From JBDTCS01 sp039923455 (GTDB taxonomy: Bacteria > Bacteroidota > Ignavibacteria > Palsa-1295): 64,000 nt of DNA. The translations under genes were made by a program, and so were the position numbers. How positions within the stretch are numbered: the stretch's first letter is position 1; every line of letters starts with the position of its first letter. The notes beneath the pieces were generated by a model. The model saw nothing but the letters and a program-made list of their open reading frames with translations. It did no database searches and was not told where the DNA came from. The DNA is taken from NCBI GenBank assembly GCA_039923455.1, contig JBDTCS010000135.1, positions 29,261-93,260 on the forward strand, read 5' to 3'. This document shows, one piece after another, positions 9,441-17,900 of the stretch.

Positions 9441-10676
9441 ATGCTGAGAATCCCTGAGGAGTACATCCGAGCCTTAGAAGAGGTTCTCCATACTTCGCTC
9501 GTGAGTGAGGTGAATGGAAACCGGAGGAACTCGGCGTTTGAGCGAAGAATCGCGCCGTTCGTTTCGCAGATCACATCCGGCTTAACAAAAGGGCATTCCG
9601 ATTTTGTGGCAACGAAATATCTTCGCGAGCGAGAACTGCGTGAAGCGTATCTCGCGTACTTCATGACGACGAACGTTCTGAAGATATGGCAACCCCTCCG
9701 TGAACTTGCGGTGTCAGGATTCTTTGACACACCTCACCCGCTTTCGCTGCTCGATCTTGGAACAGGCACAGGCACTGCAGTTTGGGGAGTGCTGCTATTT
9801 CTCCTCCATGAGAAAAGTTGGACGAAGGAGCAATTTGGTACGGCTTCGTTTTTGGCAACGGATTCGGTTAGCGAAAACTTGCATATCGCTCGCGAGTTCT
9901 GCGTAGCCTTGAAAAATGCGGCACCATCTATAAGCAAGGTTACCGTCGCCTTTGAGGCGCTCGATATTTCCAATCACTCGAAGATCGCAAAATTAGTGAG
10001 TGGACACGCACCCTTTCGTTTGATCACAATGATGAATGTGCTGAACGAGGTGGATGAAGTTGGCGATGATTCGTTGATAGCGACTTTGCTTAGCGTGTTA
10101 GCGCCTGATGGTGCGCTCGTATGGATAGAGCCAGCCTCACGTGAATTATCGCGAAGAGCACTCCGATTTCGCGATCGTCTCACGAAGCATCAAGCCTTTA
10201 TTTTTGCTCCATGTCTCCGAAGCTTGGATTGCCCCGCGCTCGAAGTAGAGAATAATTGGTGTCACACCGAAGTGAAGTGGGAGCGACCTGAGTTTATTCG
10301 CCAGATTGATGATCTCACCGGAAATCTGAGACTTTCTATAAAGTCAACGTACGGGGTGGCCCTAAGACAAGATAAGCATTTGACGGATGCACTTTTGGGC
10401 AAACGCGATCTTCTGGACGCAGGGAGAGTCGTGAGCGAAGTATTTCATGAAAAAGGGCGAGATCGGGTGTTCGTCTGTAATGAATCAGGTCGAGAGGAGT
10501 ATGTACTGAACAAGCGGGATCGAAATCCGGATAACTCGGACCTGAAGGAATCGGAGCGCTACGACATAGTGGAATTCACGAATTTGGAGCGCCGGGAGCA
10601 TGATGTGAAAGTGGGGGAAAATGGTTTTTTCAACATTAAAACCGTCCATTCGGGAGCACGGAGTGTTGATAAGTAG
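9441..10676 (+). CDS. Rsm22/METTL17-like SAM-fold protein with four-Cys Fe-S pattern
   Basis: 411 residues. The methyltransferase-fold core shows the SAM motif LLDLGTGTGTAVW. An Rsm22 signature follows in which Cys258 (FAPC), Cys264 (LDCP), Cys274 (NNWC) and the distant Cys346 (VFVC) give C-x5-C-x9-C-x71-C. Mitochondrial homologues (Rsm22, METTL17) bind the small ribosomal subunit during assembly and carry a [4Fe-4S] cluster on an analogous set of four cysteines. A ribosome-assembly role is therefore the likely one, while methyltransferase activity is uncertain. ATG 9441 (MLRIPEEY) is chosen over the upstream ATG at 9306, which would run inside mtgA. The last ~50 residues are highly charged and look poorly conserved. 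Confidence 0.82.
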   Translation: MLRIPEEYIRALEEVLHTSLVSEVNGNRRNSAFERRIAPFVSQITSGLTKGHSDFVATKYLRERELREAYLAYFMTTNVLKIWQPLRELAVSGFFDTPHPLSLLDLGTGTGTAVWGVLLFLLHEKSWTKEQFGTASFLATDSVSENLHIAREFCVALKNAAPSISKVTVAFEALDISNHSKIAKLVSGHAPFRLITMMNVLNEVDEVGDDSLIATLLSVLAPDGALVWIEPASRELSRRALRFRDRLTKHQAFIFAPCLRSLDCPALEVENNWCHTEVKWERPEFIRQIDDLTGNLRLSIKSTYGVALRQDKHLTDALLGKRDLLDAGRVVSEVFHEKGRDRVFVCNESGREEYVLNKRDRNPDNSDLKESERYDIVEFTNLERREHDVKVGENGFFNIKTVHSGARSVDK

Positions 10677-10891
10677 AGATTTTGGGTAGGAAATTGGAGA
10701 AAAGTGTGATTTTATTCCATTTTTTCTTTCGTTTCGCTTGTTTTTAGCTTTTTATTTGTGCATATTTGTCCACCGCTATTGATGGTGCACCTGTGGATAT
10801 CTGGTGGGAGCACTAAAAAGTAGTTTTTAGCGGTAGGAGGCCGGTTCACAAACCGCTCCGCTTTTGAATCAGGGACAAACCTGGCTACCTA
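10677..10891 (+). promoter_or_regulatory. structured leader with possible three-way junction before a small ORF
   Basis: After an AT-rich stretch, 10785-10889 folds by eye into consecutive elements. The first is a stem GTGC(10785-10788)/GCAC(10810-10813). The second is a 7-bp hairpin CTAAAAA-GTAG-TTTTTAG (10813-10830). The third is a junction closed by GGTAG (10832-10836)/CTACC (10885-10889), enclosing CGGTT-CACA-AACCG (10842-10855, extended by GAG/CTC) and CAGG-GACAAA-CCTG (10870-10883). The closing strand ends two bases before the ATG at 10892, the place expected for control of translation initiation. It matches no riboswitch class that I recognise. Confidence 0.4.
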
Positions 10892-11092
10892 ATGATCGCA
10901 ACTCTTGATCGCCTTATGGTACTTGCGCAGAAATTGCGTGATGCCGAGAAACATAGCGAACGGGATCCAATATACGTGGCTCTGGAATTGAACGAGCTCC
11001 ATGTTTTGACTCGTCTCGTTGAAGACTATCTGGGCGACGTGGATTCTTTTTCCCCACGCTCCTCCAATAATCTGTCGTCTTCGTTCGACTGA
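10892..11092 (+). CDS. small hypothetical protein, 66 residues
   Basis: Not recognised. The first ~50 residues are predicted amphipathic helix (DRLMVLAQKLRDAEKHSERD, then LELNELHVLTRLVEDYL) and the tail is Ser/Asn-rich. There is no signal peptide or membrane segment. Codon use resembles its neighbours. No Shine-Dalgarno is visible; the ATG follows a structured leader directly. It could be a helical regulator or a fortuitous ORF. Confidence 0.42.
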   Translation: MIATLDRLMVLAQKLRDAEKHSERDPIYVALELNELHVLTRLVEDYLGDVDSFSPRSSNNLSSSFD

Positions 11093-11592
11093 TTCCTCGT
11101 CGGTGATTGATTCGTCAACCGATCTGGAAAAGCTGATCTGGGCGCAAGATCCGTCATAACTATAAAAAATCTCCAGTTTCCTGGTAGTGAGGGTTAGCCG
11201 CAGGCGTCTTCGCCGAAGTACCTCGAATCGGCATAGTTTCCGCTCGGAATTATGACAATTCGGTGCACGTTGAAATTATGGTGCAAATTACCCAGGAGCA
11301 CAAGCAAGGCAATAATTTGATGCCCTACCGCAGATTGTATCGATTGGCGTTCCGATGTGTTGTGTTGTGTGACAAGTTCTTTTAAATTGTTCCAAAATCG
11401 GATCACATTCGGTCATGCATCAAGGCGGAACGGCAGCGCGGGAGTAAATGCCCCAATATATTTCTTTTCGCTGAGTCTTTTTTGTCGCGCTTCGGTCGAG
11501 GGGCGTGTCTCTTTATAGGTGGTGTGGTGTGCCGTGTTCAGGCTATGCGTCAGATAGCGTTATCACGAGGTCTATAAAACGAAGAAATCACT
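11093..11592. other. 500-bp intergenic region before the DUF1800 gene
   Basis: I see no confident gene. A GTG-started minus-strand ORF (11194-11406, 70 codons) is possible but unsupported. A TG-rich run (about 11356-11370) resembles one near 3890-3906 upstream of another surface-protein gene. The region presumably contains the promoter for the DUF1800-DUF1501 genes. Confidence 0.4.
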
Positions 11593-13164
11593 ATGGATCG
11601 CCGATCTTTCCTAACACTCTTTAATGGTTCGCAAGGGACAGAATACGTCCCAGCAAGTTCATTGCCTCGTCCGGAGAGTACAGGCCTCGAAGCATACGTT
11701 CCGAGTGCGAATGCACCTTGGGATGCGATCAGAGCTGGGCACCTCCTGCGTCGAACGACGATGCTTCCCCGCTGGGCAGATATTGGCACTGTGTTAGCGA
11801 TGAGTCCGTCGGCCGCAGTGGACGTTCTGTTGAACACTTCGAGTGTGCCTGCCGAGCCTTCGATGGCAAATCACGACACATCCAGCGAAGCGGGGTTGAA
11901 CAACACACTGATTGCACAGCTTCAAGCCACTTGGGCGCAGGATGCAGCAACCTTGCGCAAATGGTGGTCAGCGACCATGCGAGATTCCGGACTCTCGATC
12001 GTCGAAAAACTTACCATGTTCTGGAGTGGTCACTTCACCTCTGAGTTCTTAGCCAGTGGTTCTTACGTTCTTGCAACACTGCTGTATCGACAAAACAAGA
12101 TGCTTCGCGAGAACGGGCTCAAAAATTTTCAGGATCTTACATTCTACGTTACGCTAGATGGTGCGATGCTCGTCTATCTGGGTGGCAATCTAAATACGAA
12201 GGGCGCACCAAATGAGAACTATGCTCGTGAGGTGATGGAGCTCTTCACGATGGGACTCGGATGGTACACCGAAGGAGATATCCATAACGCCGCACGGGTG
12301 CTGACCGGTTGGAAGGTTGGTCAGTACAACAACGAGCTCGCACTCAACGGAATTTTTAACCCGTACTTCTGGCCGGCAGATCACGATACGGAGAATAAAC
12401 AATTCCTGGGCGTCACTATTCCAGCTCGCGATGCCACCACGAACACGGAGTTCTTAGTCAAAAAGGATGAGATTCGATTACTAACCGACACTATATTTCA
12501 GGTGCGGCCTCAAGCCGTTGCAAAATTTATTTGCACAAAGCTCTATAAGTTTTTTGTCTATAGCAATCCTGCGGGAACGGATGATGCAGTTATCTCTGCG
12601 ATGTCCGATCTCTTCATTCAAAATAATTTTGAGATCAAGCCAGTCTTGAGTGCGCTTCTGAAGAGTGCTCACTTCTTTGATAATGCGAATATTGGCGCGC
12701 AGATAAAGACGCCCGCGGAATTCGTGATCGGCCTCGAGCGTCAACTTGCGCTCATCACAGATGTCTCGACGAGTATGAGCCCGCTCGGGCAATTGCTATT
12801 CGATCCACCGAATGTAAGCGGCTGGCCTGGCTATCACGATTGGATCACGACAAATACATTTCCCGTTCGCTCCGACCTTGCCACAAGTGTTGTTGCCTCG
12901 ATGGATGACACCTCAACGATGGCGTTCATTCAGCAGTTTGCAAATTATAAGGACCCGAATGGCTTGATCGATAGTGTTGCGGCGCTACTGTTGCCGCGCC
13001 CACTTTCGAAAGATCGTAAGGATGCGCTTGTCGGAAAATTGCTCGCTGGTGCGATGCCAAATGAATGGTCTTCGATCCTACTCACGAGCACCGCGACTGC
13101 AGCACGTAACATGCGCGACGTCCTGAACACCATCACCGATCTTCCTGATTTCCAACTTTGCTAA
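11593..13164 (+). CDS. DUF1800 domain protein
   Basis: 523 residues with clear DUF1800 landmarks: AGHLLRRTTM near the N-terminus, KWWSATMRDSGLSIVEKLT, FWSGHFTSE, NENYAREVMELFTMG, an ARVLTGW segment and PNVSGWPGY near the C-terminus. Genes of this family are regularly paired with DUF1501 genes, as here (89 bp downstream). The biochemical function is unproven; a role in handling or exporting surface or periplasmic material has been proposed from context. The N-terminus MDRRSFLTLF looks like a twin-arginine motif but lacks an obvious hydrophobic core, so export is uncertain. ATG 11593 is the only good start. Confidence 0.88.
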   Translation: MDRRSFLTLFNGSQGTEYVPASSLPRPESTGLEAYVPSANAPWDAIRAGHLLRRTTMLPRWADIGTVLAMSPSAAVDVLLNTSSVPAEPSMANHDTSSEAGLNNTLIAQLQATWAQDAATLRKWWSATMRDSGLSIVEKLTMFWSGHFTSEFLASGSYVLATLLYRQNKMLRENGLKNFQDLTFYVTLDGAMLVYLGGNLNTKGAPNENYAREVMELFTMGLGWYTEGDIHNAARVLTGWKVGQYNNELALNGIFNPYFWPADHDTENKQFLGVTIPARDATTNTEFLVKKDEIRLLTDTIFQVRPQAVAKFICTKLYKFFVYSNPAGTDDAVISAMSDLFIQNNFEIKPVLSALLKSAHFFDNANIGAQIKTPAEFVIGLERQLALITDVSTSMSPLGQLLFDPPNVSGWPGYHDWITTNTFPVRSDLATSVVASMDDTSTMAFIQQFANYKDPNGLIDSVAALLLPRPLSKDRKDALVGKLLAGAMPNEWSSILLTSTATAARNMRDVLNTITDLPDFQLC

Positions 13165-13253
13165 ATCTGCCTTTTGGGGAATAGGAAATTAGGGTGTCGC
13201 CAAATCTACAAATGTTTTTTATAGAAGAATTTATTGACTGATCGTTACCGCCT

Positions 13254-14840
13254 ATGAAACGTCGTACATTCCTTCAAGGCATCGCGGCAACAGCCGCAGC
13301 CGCTCCGATCATGCTCAATGGCGTGCCTGCGCGTGCTATGACCTCGCTGCCTTTGCTTGCGCAAATGGAGGCGGATGCCGGTGACAAAATCCTCATCATC
13401 ATTCAACTCTTTGGAGGTAATGACGGGCTCAACACCGTCATCCCGATCGGTCAGGATGAATATTACAAACTTCGTCCCGTGCTCGGCATCGCCGAAAAGG
13501 ATGCAGACAATGTGCTTGGAGCGGGCAAAGTATATCTGAACCGAGCGCTCAGCAATGGATCTCGCGGTGGACTTACGGCAATGCTCGGTAACGGCACGGC
13601 TGCACTCATTCAGGGCATTGGTTACGACAAACCCAATCTATCCCATTTTCGCTCGACAGATATTTGGCTGAGTGGAATAAACAATTCCGATCCGAACGTG
13701 CGGTTGGATACGGGTTGGGTTGGGCGTTACCTCGAAAAGCGCTATCCAACTTTTCCGCTATCATTGCCGGACGATCCACTCGCGATTCAGCTCGGTGGTT
13801 TCTCACTGGCGCTTATGAGTTCGAAGGGTCGTATGGGAATCGAAGTCGGCGATCCGAGTAAACAAAAAGGTGTCAGTTCGACGCTCGGAACCCTCGACAT
13901 GGATAGTGTTGGGACGCACTACGAGATGGAGTATGCATTCGTGGCTGATATCGCAGCCCGTTCGAATAAGTATGCTGCAAATGTCAAGGCTGCTTACGCT
14001 GCCGGATCAGCAAAATTGCAAGCGCAATATGCCTCCGATGTGCTTTCGCAACAGATGGCATCCGTCGCAGCATTGATCGCGGGTGGACTCAAGACGCGAG
14101 TATATGTGGTATCGATGGGTGGCTTCGACACACACGTGACACAGCAAACCGATGCGCTGAACGGTCCACACCCTACCTTGCTCGGAAGACTCGCTGACTC
14201 AACCGCGCAATTCATGTTTGACATGGTTCGCCTCGGATATGCGAATAATATTATCGGAATGACCGTGAGTGAATTCGGACGTCGTCCGGCTGAGAATGGA
14301 TCGTTTGGAACAGACCACGGCGCATCGAGTGTGCAGTTCGTATTCGGCACACAAGTTAACAGCGGAGTTTTTGGACAGACGCCAGATCTGACAAACCTGG
14401 ATGAGAACGGCGACCTACCCTATCAAATCGACTATCGAAGAGTGTACACCGAAATACTCGGTGATTGGTTTGGACTGACGCTCCCCGAAGCTCGCGTAAT
14501 CTTGCAAGATGATTCTCTGACACCGATCGATGTGATCAAGCCGCAAGCGGGTGTTGCCGCTCCGGCACAACCTGTGCGTGTCGAGCTTATCCAAATGGTG
14601 AACTATCCGAATCCGTTTAGTGCATCGACAACAGTTCAGATCAATTTAGAAGCACGCTCCACGATACGCGTGGACATCACGAACACTGCAGGCCAACACA
14701 TTGCCACACTTGCCGAAGGAATGCACGAACCCGGCACATACAAATTCCCATTTACGCAAGCCGAAGCTTCCGGTACATACATCTGTTCCGTCGAAGCGGG
14801 CGGTAAGCATTACACACGGATGATGCAGTGCACAAAATAG
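13254..14840 (+). CDS. DUF1501 domain protein with Tat-like signal and T9SS sorting domain
   Basis: 528 residues. The N-terminus MKRRTFLQGIAATAAAAP is a typical twin-arginine-type signal, suggesting folded export to the periplasm. The core shows DUF1501 features: LFGGNDGLNTVIP, SHFRSTDIW, GGFDTHVTQQ, VSEFGRRPAENGS and GTDHGASSVQFVFG. The fold is related to sulfatase/alkaline-phosphatase-like proteins. The last ~80 residues (VNYPNPFSASTTVQINL to YTRMMQCTK) form a type A T9SS sorting domain, so the protein is probably delivered to the surface in two steps. It follows the DUF1800 gene and is likely co-transcribed. The enzymatic activity is unknown. Confidence 0.9.
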   Translation: MKRRTFLQGIAATAAAAPIMLNGVPARAMTSLPLLAQMEADAGDKILIIIQLFGGNDGLNTVIPIGQDEYYKLRPVLGIAEKDADNVLGAGKVYLNRALSNGSRGGLTAMLGNGTAALIQGIGYDKPNLSHFRSTDIWLSGINNSDPNVRLDTGWVGRYLEKRYPTFPLSLPDDPLAIQLGGFSLALMSSKGRMGIEVGDPSKQKGVSSTLGTLDMDSVGTHYEMEYAFVADIAARSNKYAANVKAAYAAGSAKLQAQYASDVLSQQMASVAALIAGGLKTRVYVVSMGGFDTHVTQQTDALNGPHPTLLGRLADSTAQFMFDMVRLGYANNIIGMTVSEFGRRPAENGSFGTDHGASSVQFVFGTQVNSGVFGQTPDLTNLDENGDLPYQIDYRRVYTEILGDWFGLTLPEARVILQDDSLTPIDVIKPQAGVAAPAQPVRVELIQMVNYPNPFSASTTVQINLEARSTIRVDITNTAGQHIATLAEGMHEPGTYKFPFTQAEASGTYICSVEAGGKHYTRMMQCTK

Positions 14841-14965
14841 TTGTTTGCACTAAATAGTAGTACGCAGAGCCGTTGTGCTCGTGGTGATTTTGCTGTAGAC
14901 CCGATAGACTAACAATTTTGAGACCTGACCGGCGAGCATTGGATCGAGCTTGACCGGAATCCACT

Positions 14966-17900
14966 GTGTGTGAGAAACGAAAGGAAGTGAATCTGATTTT
15001 CGTACCCACTATCCCAATCTCTCAACGAACGCGCGGAGTAAGAAGAAGCTTCTCACAGAGAGGTCACTCACTCCGAAGTTTCGCGTTTTGTCTAATCACA
15101 GTACTTTCGTGTTTCGCTTCGAGCGCGAACGCGCAATTCCCTGCGCCCTGCGATAAGGATAAATCGTGCATCGGAAATGCGCTTACAATCAGAGCGACTT
15201 CGGGCAAAGCTGCGCAATACGTTGATATAGATACTTCAGCAGTGCTTCGATCGCTCGATACCGCAATGACGTTTGAGTGCTGGGTGCGCCCTGAGTTGCA
15301 GCCCGGCAAGCGGCAGTTCATTGGAGGTCTTTGGGGTCCGAACAAAGACAACAATGATCAATGGGTGTTGTACATTCAGGATAACCAGATCGTCTTCGCA
15401 CTAAGCGCCGATGCTTCGTTCAAAGGTGATGTCGATAATACCATCGCTACGGCGAATGTCGCAGATCTTTATACGCGAGGTTGGGTGCATATTGCTGCGG
15501 TGTGGGATGGTGTGACAACGGTCGCTCGCATTTATGTCGATGGTGTGCTCTTGATAAATGCGACGAACTCGCTTTTTCCGATCACGCATTTGCATCCGAT
15601 CGAAAGCAAGACGCTCTCGATGCAGCTCGCAAGCTGTAATGCACTTTATGATGACACGGTTCGCTTTCGCACCTTCAAAGGCAAGCTTGATGAGATCCGC
15701 CTTTGGCGTAGAGCCCTCTCACAACCGGAGGTGCTTTGCCAAAGATACTTATCGCTCAATGGCAACGAGCCCGGGCTTATCATGTATTTTCGATGCAACG
15801 AACCAGGCAACACGCAATTCATGTGTGATGCTGCCGGAAATTTCATTGGACGTATGCGAAGCGGGGCGTTCTGTGATACGAGCAATCGAGTGCTCCCCGT
15901 AACCTTCGCTGCAGTTCCTGCTTCGGTTACGGGCAATCTTGCTTGCACGGTTGATACCACATTAAGCTTTACCGTCATTGACACCGCGTTCTGCGGGGAC
16001 CGTGTGAACATTGGAGTTTTTGGCGGCAACTCGGCGCTCTTTACCGTCAGCCCAACGACGGCAGTGTTACAGCAAAATGTGCCGTTCACTTTTACGGTTC
16101 AATTACATGCGACGCTCATCGGACCGATCTCAACCGACTTGTACGTCTATAATCAAAATCGCTGCAATGCGCAGATCCGCATTCCGATACGCTACAATCG
16201 ATCGACGGAGCTATCGTATTCGAAGGGTTCGCTCAATCTTGATACGCTCTACGTTGGATGTATTCAAGAAACATCGCGTGAGGATACGGTGACGATCTGC
16301 AACGTGTCGAATCGGGCAGTGACAATCTCGAAAGCAATTTTTGATAGCCTCAGATATTCCTATCACCCTGCGGCACCATCCGGGCCATTGCCGCAAGTCT
16401 TGCCACCGGGTGCTTGCTGGAAGATCGTCGTGCACATGGATGTGCTCGATTCTTCGAAGACACTCTATGACACGCTTCGCATAGTGAGCGATGACCGCTG
16501 CCCGGGAAGCGGTGCAATTCCAATCTTTGGCAGATCGCAGGAAGTAATCGCCTTGCTCGCACCGAATGGTAAGACACACGTGGACTCAATGAACTTCGGC
16601 CGCGTCTGTCCCGGATTCATTAGCAACGTACAACTCTATCAGTATCGAGGTTTAGTGCCGGATACCGTACACATTGACTCGATAACGTATTCGACGTTCC
16701 AATTTTTTGGTGCAGGCTTTCAATTTCCGCTGAAGCTCGCACCGAAAAATGCGTACACGCCGACCTACATTCGGTTCAAACCCGACAAACCGGGTCCGTT
16801 CACGGGCGAGATGACGCTCTACTCAAGCTATCGTGGCTGCTCGATTGTAAAGCATATTCAACTCGCAGGAGTTGGCATATCGGTCGATGTCGGATTTGAT
16901 CAGCCGAATATTCTTTTCGGTAATGTTACGATAGGTAAGTTCAAACAAATTACCGTGACGGTCACCAATCACGGCAAAGATTCGCGCCCGATGTCAACCT
17001 ACCTGAAGGTGGGCGATGTCTTCGCAATCGTCGCGGGAAAGAGCTTTACGATCAATCCTGGTGAGACGAAGTCGATCACCGTCGAATTCCGTCCGAGAGA
17101 GCTGAAGACGTATCCGGATACACTTTGTCTTTTTGATCAAGGCTGCTATCAATCCGTATGTATTCCGATCACCGGCACGGGAGTTTTTGATCAGCTTTCG
17201 TTCACGCCTCCATTTTTGCGTATGGATAATGTTATCGGTTGCAAGTGTCAGACCGATACCGTTATCGTAGAAAATATTTCTTCTGGGAGCGTCACGATCA
17301 CTTCGGACAATCTGAATGATCCGAGTGGTAAGCTGAAGATGATCAGTGGCTCCTACGCGGGAAGTTTTGCCGCCGGACGAAAGCTGCAATACATCGTGCA
17401 GTATTGCCCGAACGATCTCAATCAAGATCGCGCAGATGATGCCTATATCGATATCAAACTTTCCGATGGGCAGATTTATCAAGTTTTGATTCGCGCAACC
17501 TCGGTTGCACCAAAACTATACGTGACGCCGCTGACAACGTTTAACATCGTTGAGGTTGGTTGGCAAAAGCGAGACAGCATCTTAGTGGAAAATGAGAGTG
17601 CCGTTCCATTACATGTGACCTCTGTCAGCGTGCCTCCGGGATATGTGGTGATTCAAACATTTCCACCACTGCCAACAACCCTCAATCCTCGTGACACGTT
17701 GTGGGTCGAGGTCGAATTCAGGCCGCTTGCAGAGACAAGTTACGATGGGCCGATCACGCTCTCACTCGATGATCCATGCTCGCTTAGTTATTCCGGTGTC
17801 ATCACTGGTCGTGGACAGATTGTCCGGCTCGAAGTTGCGATGAGTTTTATCAATTATGGATTGATCAAGCCGTGCGATTGTGTGACGCGTGTGATTCCAT

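Noticed and set aside
10842..10858. Apparent tRNA T-arm (CCGG-TTCACAA-ACCG-like)
   Set aside because: The loop lacks the invariant A after TTCR, and no acceptor, D or anticodon arm could be built around it; it fits the proposed junction better.
11194..11406. GTG-started 70-codon ORF on the minus strand in the gap before the DUF1800 gene
   Set aside because: No Shine-Dalgarno, no recognisable motif and no length support. Its residues look plausible but chance cannot be excluded.
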